From: JALHMQ01 sp020248785
Lineage (GTDB): Bacteria; Pseudomonadota; Gammaproteobacteria; Burkholderiales; Burkholderiaceae_F
Direction: 5' to 3'
NCBI GenBank assembly: GCA_046343415.1
Contig: JBKDNL010000060.1
Span: 1-12,677 of the forward strand
DNA length: 12,677 bases
In this document: positions 6,903 through 12,677 of the stretch, one piece after another
How the letters are laid out: every line of letters begins with the position of its first letter
Position numbering within the stretch: the first letter of the stretch is position 1
Translations under genes and position numbers: made by a program
The notes under the pieces: generated by a model
Database searches by the model: none
What the model saw: only the letters and a program-made list of their open reading frames with translations
What the model was told of the DNA's origin: nothing

Positions 6903-6947
6903 CGGGCAGTCACATTGTGCGGCCGCTCGCAAAGGCCGCGCGACGGT

Positions 6948-7436
6948 TCACGCGGCCGCGTACATCGTTGCGCGACGCCGCACAACATCCAGCAAGCCCT
7001 GACAGGCGTCCTCAACGTAGTCGAGCACGGTGTTAAAGCCCTCTGGGCCGCCGTAGTACGGGTCGGGAACCGTCGCCGCGTCATGCTCACCGGCGAACCG
7101 CATCAGCAGATGCAGCTTGTGCTTGTAGGCACGTGGGCACTGCTGTTGCAGGATGGCGAGGTTTTCCCAGTCCATCGCCAGGATGAGGTCGGCGTCACGA
7201 AAATCGTCCAGCGTGACCTGCCGGGCGCGCAGGTCTGCAATCTCGTAACCGCGCTTCATCGCCGCCTGCTGGGCACGCACATCGGGCGGCTCGCCCACGT
7301 GGTAGGCGTGCGTGCCGGCGGACTCCACCTGCACCGTGTCGGCGAGTCCGGCGTCACCGACCATCTTGCGGAACACCCCTTGCGCGGTCGGCGACCGGCA
7401 AATGTTCCCCATGCAAACGAACAGGACCTTGGTCAT
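6948..7436 (-). CDS. Low-molecular-weight protein tyrosine phosphatase
   Basis: This 162-residue cytoplasmic phosphatase hydrolyses phosphotyrosine through a cysteinyl-phosphate intermediate. The P-loop Cys-X5-Arg is Cys8 to Arg14 in VCMGNICRSP. The general acid is Asp125 in VPDPYYGG near the C-terminal end. Length is typical of the family. Many relatives pair with a tyrosine kinase in exopolysaccharide export (Wzb type), but no kinase or export gene is nearby. In related genomes this gene sits as a conserved neighbour of iscR, and here the two are separated by the methyltransferase. The ATG at 7436-7434 is preceded by only weak purine sequence. Arsenate reductases share the fold but lack this DPYYGG context. 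Confidence 0.93.
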   Translation of the reverse strand: MTKVLFVCMGNICRSPTAQGVFRKMVGDAGLADTVQVESAGTHAYHVGEPPDVRAQQAAMKRGYEIADLRARQVTLDDFRDADLILAMDWENLAILQQQCPRAYKHKLHLLMRFAGEHDAATVPDPYYGGPEGFNTVLDYVEDACQGLLDVVRRRATMYAAA

Positions 7437-7656
7437 TTACTTAAAGCGCCTTTCTGGTTCGGGCTTGCGCTGTGCTGCCCATCAATGGCGCCAGCGGGAT
7501 CGCCGCCGGCAAGCCTCACCAAGTCAAGAAACGAACGTTGCGACCGCCCTTCCCGAAGACCAACACGCTCGCGGGAAGTTCAAACAGCGTTCCCGAACAC
7601 GCGTGAGCCAACCGACGGAACTTTTCCCCCATCCCCGCGCCCGACCGGCAAGCCGT

Positions 7657-9720
7657 TCAGGCAGCCTTCTCCTGCGGCACCAGTGCGACGACATTGCTCT
7701 CGCCGCTGGCACCGAATGCCTTTGCCCTGAGTACCGCCAACTGGTCGCGGACCTTGGCGGCCTTTTCGAATTCCAGGTTCTTGGCGTGCTCGAACATCTG
7801 CTTCTCGAGCCGCTTGATCTCGCGCGCCAGTTGCTTCTCGGTCATCGTCTCGTAGGAGACGACCTCGCCTTCGGCGCGTGCCCTGCCCTTGCTGGCTGAC
7901 GAGTCGAACACGCCGTCGATGAGCTCGCGCACCTCTTTCTTGACCCCGCGTGGCTCGATGCCGTGCGCGCGATTGAAGATCTCCTGTTTCTCGCGGCGAC
8001 GGTCCGTTTCGCCGATGGCCTTTTTCATCGACTCGGTAACGGAATCGGCGTACAGGATGGCCTTGCCATTGAGGTTGCGCGCGGCCCGCCCGATCGTCTG
8101 GATCAGCGACCGTTCGGAACGCAGGAAGCCCTCCTTGTCGGCATCGAGCACCGCCACCAGCGAGACTTCGGGCAGGTCGAGCCCCTCGCGCAGCAGATTG
8201 ATGCCCACCAGCACGTCGAACACGCCGGCGCGCAGATCACGGATGATCTCGACGCGTTCCACGGTGTCGACATCCGAGTGCAGGTAGCGCACCTTGACGT
8301 TGTGCTCGGCCAGGAATGTCGTGAGGTCCTCGGCCATGCGCTTGGTCAGCGTGGTGATCAGCACGCGATCGCCGGCGGCAACCCGAAGGCTGATCTCGCC
8401 CAGCACGTCGTCGACCTGCGTGCGCGCAGGCCGCACCTCGACCCGCGGATCGACCAGGCCCGTTGGACGCACCACCTGCTCGACCACCTGGCTCGATCGC
8501 TCGGACTCGAAATCGGCCGGGGTGGCGGAGACGAAGATGCAGCGGCGCATCTTGCGCTCGAACTCATCGAAGCGCAGAGGCCGGTTGTCCAGGGCCGACG
8601 GCAAGCGGAACCCGTACTCGACGAGCGTCTCCTTGCGTGACCGATCACCCTTGTACATGCCGCCCAGTTGCGGGATGGTCACGTGCGACTCGTCGATGAT
8701 CATCAGCGCATCGGCCGGCAGGTAGTCGATCAACGTCGGCGGCGGCTCACCGGGCAGCGAACCAGACATGTGACGCGTGTAGTTCTCAATGCCCTTGCAG
8801 AAGCCCAGCTCATTGAGCATCTCCAGGTCGAAGCGGGTGCGCTGCTCGAGGCGCTGCGCCTCAACCAGCTTGCCCGCCGAAATGAGCTCTTCCAGCCGCT
8901 CCTTCAGCTCGACCTTGATCGTCTCGATCGCGTTGAGCACCGTCTGGCGCGGGGTCACGTAATGCGACGATGGATACACCGTAAAGCGCGGGATCTTCTG
9001 CCGCACCTTGCCGGTGAGGGGATCGAACAACTGCAGGCTCTCGATCTCGTCATCGAAAAGCTCGAGGCGCACAGCCAGTTCGGCGTGCTCGGCCGGGAAG
9101 ATGTCGATCGTGTCGCCACGCACGCGGAACGTGCCGCGCGCGAACTCGGTCTCGTTGCGGCGGTACTGCATCGACGTCAGCCGGGCAATGACGTCGCGCT
9201 GGCTCATGCGGTCGTGCACGCGCAGCGTGAGCACCATCGCGTGGTAATCGTTGGGGTTGCCGATGCCGTAGATCGCCGAGACCGTCGCCACGATCACCGT
9301 GTCGCGACGCTCCAGCAGGCTCTTGGTGGCCGACAGCCGCATCTGCTCGATGTGCTCGTTGATACTGCTGTCCTTCTCGATGTACAGATCGCGAGACGGA
9401 ACGTAGGCCTCGGGCTGGTAGTAGTCGTAATAGGAGACGAAGTACTCGACCGCGTTGTTTGGGAAGAACTCGCGCATCTCCGAATACAACTGCGCGGCCA
9501 GCGTCTTGTTCGGCGCCAGCACCAAGGTGGGGCAGCCAATCTGCGCGATGACATTGGCCATCGTGTAAGTCTTGCCCGATCCCGTCACACCGAGCAGCGT
9601 CTGGAAGGCCAGTCCGTCCCACAGCCCTTCCGACAGCTTTTCGATGGCCGCAGGCTGATCCCCGGCCGGTGCGAAAGGCTGGTGCAGTTGAAACGGCGAT
9701 TCGGCGTAGGTCAGCAGCAT
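7657..9720 (-). CDS. uvrB: Excinuclease ABC subunit B (UvrB)
   Basis: UvrB verifies DNA damage after loading by UvrA and recruits UvrC for dual incision in nucleotide excision repair. The 687-residue protein has Walker A GVTGSGKT at about 44-51. The beta-hairpin segment SYYDYYQPEAYVP follows, then helicase motif II IIDESH near 341-346, and late helicase motifs such as LREGLDLPEVSLV and QTIGRAARN. A C-terminal UVR/coiled-coil motif (LEKQMFEHAKNLEFEKAAKVRD) binds UvrC. I prefer the ATG at 9720-9718; an in-frame TTG at 9738 would add six residues. A TACAAT at 9763-9758 on the minus strand could be the -10 box, but no good -35 goes with it. I saw no LexA-type operator (CTG-N10-CAG) upstream. Confidence 0.97.
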   Translation of the reverse strand: MLLTYAESPFQLHQPFAPAGDQPAAIEKLSEGLWDGLAFQTLLGVTGSGKTYTMANVIAQIGCPTLVLAPNKTLAAQLYSEMREFFPNNAVEYFVSYYDYYQPEAYVPSRDLYIEKDSSINEHIEQMRLSATKSLLERRDTVIVATVSAIYGIGNPNDYHAMVLTLRVHDRMSQRDVIARLTSMQYRRNETEFARGTFRVRGDTIDIFPAEHAELAVRLELFDDEIESLQLFDPLTGKVRQKIPRFTVYPSSHYVTPRQTVLNAIETIKVELKERLEELISAGKLVEAQRLEQRTRFDLEMLNELGFCKGIENYTRHMSGSLPGEPPPTLIDYLPADALMIIDESHVTIPQLGGMYKGDRSRKETLVEYGFRLPSALDNRPLRFDEFERKMRRCIFVSATPADFESERSSQVVEQVVRPTGLVDPRVEVRPARTQVDDVLGEISLRVAAGDRVLITTLTKRMAEDLTTFLAEHNVKVRYLHSDVDTVERVEIIRDLRAGVFDVLVGINLLREGLDLPEVSLVAVLDADKEGFLRSERSLIQTIGRAARNLNGKAILYADSVTESMKKAIGETDRRREKQEIFNRAHGIEPRGVKKEVRELIDGVFDSSASKGRARAEGEVVSYETMTEKQLAREIKRLEKQMFEHAKNLEFEKAAKVRDQLAVLRAKAFGASGESNVVALVPQEKAA

Positions 9721-9817
9721 GTTATTGCCGTGCAGCAAGGCAGCCGCGAAGGCTTCAATTGTAGAGACCGCGTCGCAAAAAACCTAGCCCCCAGCTACGC
9801 AAAAAGGCAAAAATCCA

Positions 9818-9847
9818 TTGACAAATCAATGCCTTATGAGATCGAAT
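9818..9847 (+). promoter_or_regulatory. Candidate aminotransferase promoter with overlapping dyad
   Basis: TTGACA at 9818-9823 is a perfect -35 box. TCGAAT at 9842-9847 is a four-of-six -10 box after 18 bases. They lie in the most A+T-rich part of the uvrB-aminotransferase divergent region. The -35 box is embedded in a perfect inverted repeat, CATTGA-CAAA-TCAATG (9816-9831), which could be an operator. The implied leader is about 130 bases. Another start closer to the gene is possible. Confidence 0.45.
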
Positions 9848-9986
9848 TTATTTTCACTTGCAGCGCGCCAAATTTGTCTTGACGTCGAGCCCCAAGGTCG
9901 ATCTCGGACCCCCGTGTAGACTGTTTTCACCGTAACGTCTGGCAGCGCGGCCCTTCCGGCCTCACGTTTTCCCTTACCGCCTTCCA

Positions 9987-11198
9987 ATGTCTGCCACATC
10001 TCCTTTTTCCAGCGTCGACCTGGCGCCGCGCGATCCCATCCTTGGCGTGAACGAGGCGTTTGCCGCCGACACCCGCACCAGCAAGGTGAATCTCGGCGTC
10101 GGCGTCTACTACAACGATGAGGGAAAGATCCCGCTGCTCGAGGCGGTGAAGGAGGCCGAACGCCTACGGCTCGAGGCAGCACAGCCACGCGGGTATCTGC
10201 CTATCGAGGGCCTTGCCGCATATGACACCGCGGTGCAGTCGATGCTTTTCGGTACGCAGGCGGCGCTGCTTAGCAGCGGCCGCCTTGTCACCGCACAGGC
10301 CTTGGGCGGGACTGGAGCGCTGAAAATCGGCGCCGACTTCCTTGCGCGATTCAATGCCGGAGCAAAGGTGCTGATCAGCGACCCCAGCTGGGAAAACCAT
10401 CGTACGCTGTTCGAAAGTGCGGGCTTCAAGGTCGCGACCTATCCGTACTATGACGCCGCCACCCACGGCGTGCGCTTCGAGGCCATGCTCGGCACGCTGC
10501 GCGAAGCGCCGGCAGGCACGGTGGTCGTGCTGCATGCCTGCTGCCACAACCCGACGGGCGTGGACCTGACTGAGGCGCAGTGGCGCGAAGTCGTTGCCGT
10601 TGTGCGCGAGCGCCGCCTACTGCCGTTCCTCGACATCGCGTACCAAGGCTTCGGCGACGGCATCGAACCCGACGGCGCCGCCGTGCGCCTGTTCGCTGAC
10701 TTCGGCGTACCGTTCTTCGTTGCCAGCTCGTTCTCCAAATCGTTCTCGCTCTACGGCGAGCGAGTCGGCGCGCTGACCATCGTCACCAGCGACAAGGACG
10801 AGGCCACGCGTGTGATGAGCCAGCTCAAGCGTGTGATTCGCACCAACTACTCCCCCCCCCCAACCCACGGCGCAAGTCTTGTCGCCGCCGTGCTGACCAC
10901 CCCCGCGCTGCGCCAAATGTGGGAGACAGAACTGGCCGAGATGCGCGAGCGCATCAAGGCGATGCGTGGCGCGCTGGTGGAAGGCCTGAAGGCGCGCGGC
11001 GTGACCGGCGACTTCTCCTTCATCCTCAAGCAGCGCGGCATGTTCTCCTACTCGGGGCTGACTGCCGAGCAAGTGGTACGGTTGCAGAAAGATTTCGGCG
11101 TCTACGCCGTGTCCAGTGGCCGCATCTGCGTGGCCGCACTCAACTCACGCAACGTGGAGCACACCTGCGACGCCATTGCCGCAGTGTCAAATGGCTGA
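9987..11198 (+). CDS. tyrB: Aromatic amino acid / aspartate aminotransferase
   Basis: This 403-residue class I PLP aminotransferase transfers amino groups between aromatic or dicarboxylic amino acids and 2-oxoglutarate. The PLP lysine is Lys251 in SSFSKSFSLYGERVG. HNPTG (187-191), FLDIAYQGF (215-223) and the carboxylate-binding Arg379 (SSGRI) are present. Features such as GVYYNDEGKIPL, YLPIEG and HACCHNPTG are closer to TyrB than to AspC of E. coli, so aromatic activity is likely; a dual-specificity enzyme is also plausible. No purine-rich ribosome binding site precedes the ATG; the bases before it are pyrimidine-rich. Ten consecutive C residues (10852-10861) give Tyr-Ser-Pro-Pro-Pro at 288-292, where relatives have Tyr-Ser-Asn/Ser-Pro-Pro. 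Confidence 0.93.
   Translation: MSATSPFSSVDLAPRDPILGVNEAFAADTRTSKVNLGVGVYYNDEGKIPLLEAVKEAERLRLEAAQPRGYLPIEGLAAYDTAVQSMLFGTQAALLSSGRLVTAQALGGTGALKIGADFLARFNAGAKVLISDPSWENHRTLFESAGFKVATYPYYDAATHGVRFEAMLGTLREAPAGTVVVLHACCHNPTGVDLTEAQWREVVAVVRERRLLPFLDIAYQGFGDGIEPDGAAVRLFADFGVPFFVASSFSKSFSLYGERVGALTIVTSDKDEATRVMSQLKRVIRTNYSPPPTHGASLVAAVLTTPALRQMWETELAEMRERIKAMRGALVEGLKARGVTGDFSFILKQRGMFSYSGLTAEQVVRLQKDFGVYAVSSGRICVAALNSRNVEHTCDAIAAVSNG
10852..10861 (+). repeat. C10 homopolymer inside the aminotransferase gene
   Basis: A run of ten C residues encodes part of Ser289 and Pro290-292. It is the longest single-base run I saw in the window. Such tracts are prone to slippage in replication and to sequencing length errors. 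A change of one or two bases would shift the frame and remove the last quarter of the enzyme. Confidence 0.9.
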
Positions 11199-11202
11199 GT
11201 TT

Positions 11203-11221
11203 CGTGGGCAGCAAACCCACG
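11203..11221 (+). terminator. Weak hairpin after the aminotransferase
   Basis: CGTGGG and CCCACG pair perfectly across a seven-base loop, four bases after the aminotransferase stop. The following sequence, CGTTCAATT, is not a real U-tract. It may still be the 3' end structure of the aminotransferase mRNA, but the evidence for termination is weak. Confidence 0.3.
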
Positions 11222-11247
11222 CGTTCAATTGCCGTCACCCGCTACGT

Positions 11248-11275
11248 TTGGCCCGCGCGCAAGTCTAGATATAAT
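11248..11275 (+). promoter_or_regulatory. Promoter of tRNA-Asn
   Basis: A perfect -10 box TATAAT (11270-11275) is preceded after 16 bases by TTGGCC (11248-11253), four of six matches to the -35 consensus. Transcription would start near 11282, about 12 bases before the mature tRNA, a normal short leader. The bases just after the -10 box are mixed rather than a clear G+C-rich discriminator. Confidence 0.65.
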
Positions 11276-11294
11276 CATCGGCTCGCTACTTCAT

Positions 11295-11370
11295 TCCCCG
11301 ATAGCTCAGTCGGTAGAGCGACGGACTGTTAATCCGCAGGTCCCTGGTTCGAGTCCAGGTCGGGGAGCCA
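11295..11370 (+). tRNA. tRNA-Asn (anticodon GTT)
   Basis: The 76-base sequence folds into a full cloverleaf. The acceptor stem TCCCCGA pairs with TCGGGGA over all seven positions. The D arm is GCTC/GAGC. The anticodon stem ACGGA/TCCGC carries loop CTGTTAA with anticodon GTT (Asn). The T arm is CCTGG-TTCGAGT-CCAGG. The 3' CCA is encoded. It stands alone between the aminotransferase and an accessory region. tRNA 3' ends are common integration sites, but no integrase gene is visible downstream. Confidence 0.97.
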
Positions 11371-11492
11371 GATTTCTGGTTCGTAGACGCGATAGCAGGC
11401 GCCAACAGAACGCGTCAGTCCGCTGGGCCGGTAGCGGTTGGGTAGCCGTTGCGGCGCGGCAAGGCCGAGCGGCAAGCACTGAGGGGTGCTGC

Positions 11493-12119
11493 ATGCTGGA
11501 TTGGATCGCTAAGCTCGAGGCGAGGGACTGGATCGTTGTCGCGGCGACAATCGTAGGGCCGATCCTCGCCGTGCAGGCGCAGAAGACCGTCGAGTCGTTT
11601 CGCGCCTACCGCGATCGCAAGCTCGGCATCTTCAACGCCCTGATGGCTACGAGGCGCGAGCGCCTCAATTTCTCGCACGTCCAGGCGCTGAACGGCATCG
11701 ACCTGGCCTTTTATGGCCGTCGCTTCATGGGACGACGCAAGACCGAGCAGGACGTACTCGACGCATGGAAGGAGTACCTGCACTTGCTATCGAAGCCCGC
11801 TGATCAGAATCCAAATTGGGCGCAAGACCGGGATCGGCTGTTTGTCGAACTGTTGGTCAAGATCGCCACTGACGTTGGCTTTCGATTCGACCGCGTTCAG
11901 TTGGAAACGGGAGCCTATTCACCCAAGGCTCACGGAGACCTGGAAGAGGCCCAGTTAGAGCTGATCACGTCAGCCGCTAAAGTCTTCGCGGGGAAGCGAC
12001 CTCTTAACCTGAAGGTTGTCGAAATGCCGCCTGAGTACTCGCAGCAATCATCCCCTCCAACACCAGACGTTCGGAGGGAACTCGCTCAGGCAGTGAGCAA
12101 GCGAGGGCCCGCGACCTGA
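11493..12119 (+). CDS. DUF6680-like membrane-anchored protein of unknown function
   Basis: This 208-residue protein has one predicted N-terminal membrane segment (about residues 13-28, WIVVAATIVGPILAVQ) followed by a basic stop region and a soluble cytoplasmic domain. Recognisable blocks are LMATRRERLNFSHVQALNGI (50-69), AFYGRRF (72-78) and AYSPKAHGD (141-149). From memory these match the uncharacterised DUF6680 family, whose function is not known. The last 30 residues are polar and probably disordered. The ATG at 11493 is chosen because GAGGGG lies six bases upstream; the frame stays open further upstream only by reading through the tRNA. It sits 122 bases after tRNA-Asn, in accessory-looking DNA, 50 bases ahead of another small membrane protein read in the same direction. 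Confidence 0.75.
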   Translation: MLDWIAKLEARDWIVVAATIVGPILAVQAQKTVESFRAYRDRKLGIFNALMATRRERLNFSHVQALNGIDLAFYGRRFMGRRKTEQDVLDAWKEYLHLLSKPADQNPNWAQDRDRLFVELLVKIATDVGFRFDRVQLETGAYSPKAHGDLEEAQLELITSAAKVFAGKRPLNLKVVEMPPEYSQQSSPPTPDVRRELAQAVSKRGPAT

Positions 12120-12169
12120 AGACCTGATGTTCCGGCCGACGACAGCGATAACCAATTGAGGTCGCCTAA

Positions 12170-12652
12170 GTGCCCGTCTCCGCAATCGAGATCGGTTCGC
12201 TTGTAATTGCGGGCGCGGCCGCCGGCTTCGCCCTCTGGTCAGCCAAGGCCAGTTCACGGGCGGCCGCTGCCGCGGAACGATCCGCAAGTGCCGGCGAGGC
12301 CGCTGCTCGACAGGGCTTGGTCCAGGCTGTCATGACGGCGGCGTCAGCGGTTCAAGAAGCTGACGCACGCTCAAGGCTGGCCGCTACCGAACTCCGCAAT
12401 CAGCTTGTGACACGAGGCTACCTAAGCGGCAGTTACCAGAACTCGGGAATCAAGGCCGTCGAGGAGAAGACTGAGGCGCACCGGCGCGAGATCGAGTCGC
12501 TCGCGGCGCCCGTCCTAATGGTGCTGCGAGATGCGGGCGACGTCCCCCCGGTTTTGAGTAGCGCGGCGGTTTGGAGTCCAATCCCCCAAGCGACGGAGGT
12601 TGGACGTGAAGAAGCGGTTTTCAGAAGAACAGATCATCGGGTTCCTGCGTGA
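12170..12652 (+). CDS. Small membrane-anchored hypothetical protein, 3' end replaced by IS3 sequence
   Basis: I do not recognise this gene. It starts with GTG, with GAGG eight bases upstream, and encodes an N-terminal hydrophobic segment (residues about 5-23, AIEIGSLVIAGAAAGFALW). An Ala/Arg/Glu-rich stretch follows that looks like a long helix or coiled coil (25-80). The region 96-120 (AVEEKTEAHRREIESLA...) is again helical. About 124 residues are native. From about 12543 the frame runs into the end of an IS3-family element, so the last 36 codons before the TGA are insertion-sequence DNA, not original coding sequence. The present gene is therefore probably a truncated fusion, functional or not. 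It may form a pair with the DUF6680-like gene just upstream. Confidence 0.6.
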   Translation: MPVSAIEIGSLVIAGAAAGFALWSAKASSRAAAAAERSASAGEAAARQGLVQAVMTAASAVQEADARSRLAATELRNQLVTRGYLSGSYQNSGIKAVEEKTEAHRREIESLAAPVLMVLRDAGDVPPVLSSAAVWSPIPQATEVGREEAVFRRTDHRVPA

Positions 12653-12677
12653 GGCAGACGCCGGCATGCCGGTCAAG
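12543..12677 (+). mobile_element. IS3-family insertion sequence, left end
   Basis: The segment from about TCCCCCCGGTTTTGAGTAGC onward looks like the left terminal repeat and leader of an IS3-family element, followed by its first open frame. The exact first base is uncertain by a few positions, because the right end and target duplication lie outside the window. It has inserted into, or been left behind in, the 3' part of the preceding hypothetical gene and reads in the same direction. Confidence 0.7.
12606..12677 (+). CDS. IS3-family transposase OrfA, N-terminal fragment cut by the window edge
   Basis: Twenty-four codons are visible from a GTG start, six bases after a strong GGAGG. The protein begins M-KKRFSEEQIIGFLREAD, followed by AGMPVK. 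This is the typical opening of the helix-turn-helix OrfA of IS3-family elements (IS407/IS511-like group), where OrfA and OrfB are joined by programmed frameshifting. The rest of OrfA and all of OrfB lie beyond the right edge. It overlaps the tail of the preceding truncated gene in another frame. Confidence 0.85.
   Translation, partial: MKKRFSEEQIIGFLREADAGMPVK

Noticed and set aside
7437..7656. Possible small gene or terminator in the uvrB-phosphatase gap
   Set aside because: Only a weak seven-base stem (CTTCCCG/CGGGAAG) with a 16-base loop was seen, and no convincing open frame with a ribosome binding site. The 220 bases hold nothing I can support.
8668..9882. Plus-strand open frame of 404 codons antisense to uvrB
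   Set aside because: It lies opposite the conserved UvrB helicase core. It has no recognisable motifs and is typical of antisense frames in high-G+C coding DNA.
11229..11492. In-frame extension of the DUF6680-like gene upstream across the tRNA
   Set aside because: The extension translates the tRNA itself, giving the familiar spurious peptide IAQSVERRTVNPQVPGSSPG. A strong GAGGGG site sits before the ATG at 11493.
1..12677. Composite transposon bounded by the two insertion sequences
   Set aside because: The left element is IS5-family and the right is IS3-family, and the DNA between is mostly core housekeeping genes in conserved order.

Overview
The window is a G+C-rich bacterial segment. It looks betaproteobacterial, most likely Burkholderiales. 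The grounds are the complete iscR-iscS-iscU-iscA-hscB-hscA-fdx order, the linked low-molecular-weight phosphatase, uvrB and aromatic aminotransferase genes (a neighbourhood I associate with Burkholderia/Ralstonia-type genomes), and very strong G+C bias with long antisense open frames. I cannot name a genus or species.

Layout, left to right. Positions 1-231 hold the end of an IS5-family element, with the first 55 codons of its transposase on the minus strand. Positions 232-5706 are the iron-sulfur cluster assembly operon on the minus strand, transcribed from right to left: iscR, iscS, iscU, iscA, hscB, hscA, fdx. A good sigma70-type promoter lies upstream of iscR at 5767-5796. Positions 5877-6878 hold a plus-strand zinc-ribbon SAM methyltransferase that looks inserted into the conserved neighbourhood. 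Positions 6948-7436 encode a low-molecular-weight tyrosine phosphatase and 7657-9720 encode UvrB, both on the minus strand. After a divergent promoter region, a plus-strand aromatic aminotransferase lies at 9987-11198. A tRNA-Asn(GTT) gene follows at 11295-11370. The last 1.3 kb is accessory: a DUF6680-like membrane-anchored protein, then a second small membrane-anchored protein whose 3' end is cut by an IS3-family element starting near 12543. The orfA of that element runs off the window.

How the genes work together. IscS takes sulfur from cysteine and passes it to the scaffold IscU. Fdx supplies electrons. IscA is an A-type carrier. HscA and HscB form the chaperone pair that releases the cluster from IscU. 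IscR, itself a [2Fe-2S] protein, represses the operon when clusters are plentiful. UvrB, the aminotransferase and the phosphatase are housekeeping neighbours with no mechanistic link to cluster assembly.

Points that stand out: (1) the IS5 end lies immediately after the fdx stop, where iscX would be expected; (2) a terminator-like hairpin lies between iscA and hscB; (3) the methyltransferase is placed divergently from iscR; (4) a run of ten C residues in the aminotransferase changes a conserved active-site-loop position; (5) a possible two-gene membrane module lies behind tRNA-Asn and has been broken by an insertion sequence. I saw no CRISPR array, phage genes or integrase, and no clear evidence of an entirely new system. 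The tRNA-adjacent pair is the nearest candidate.
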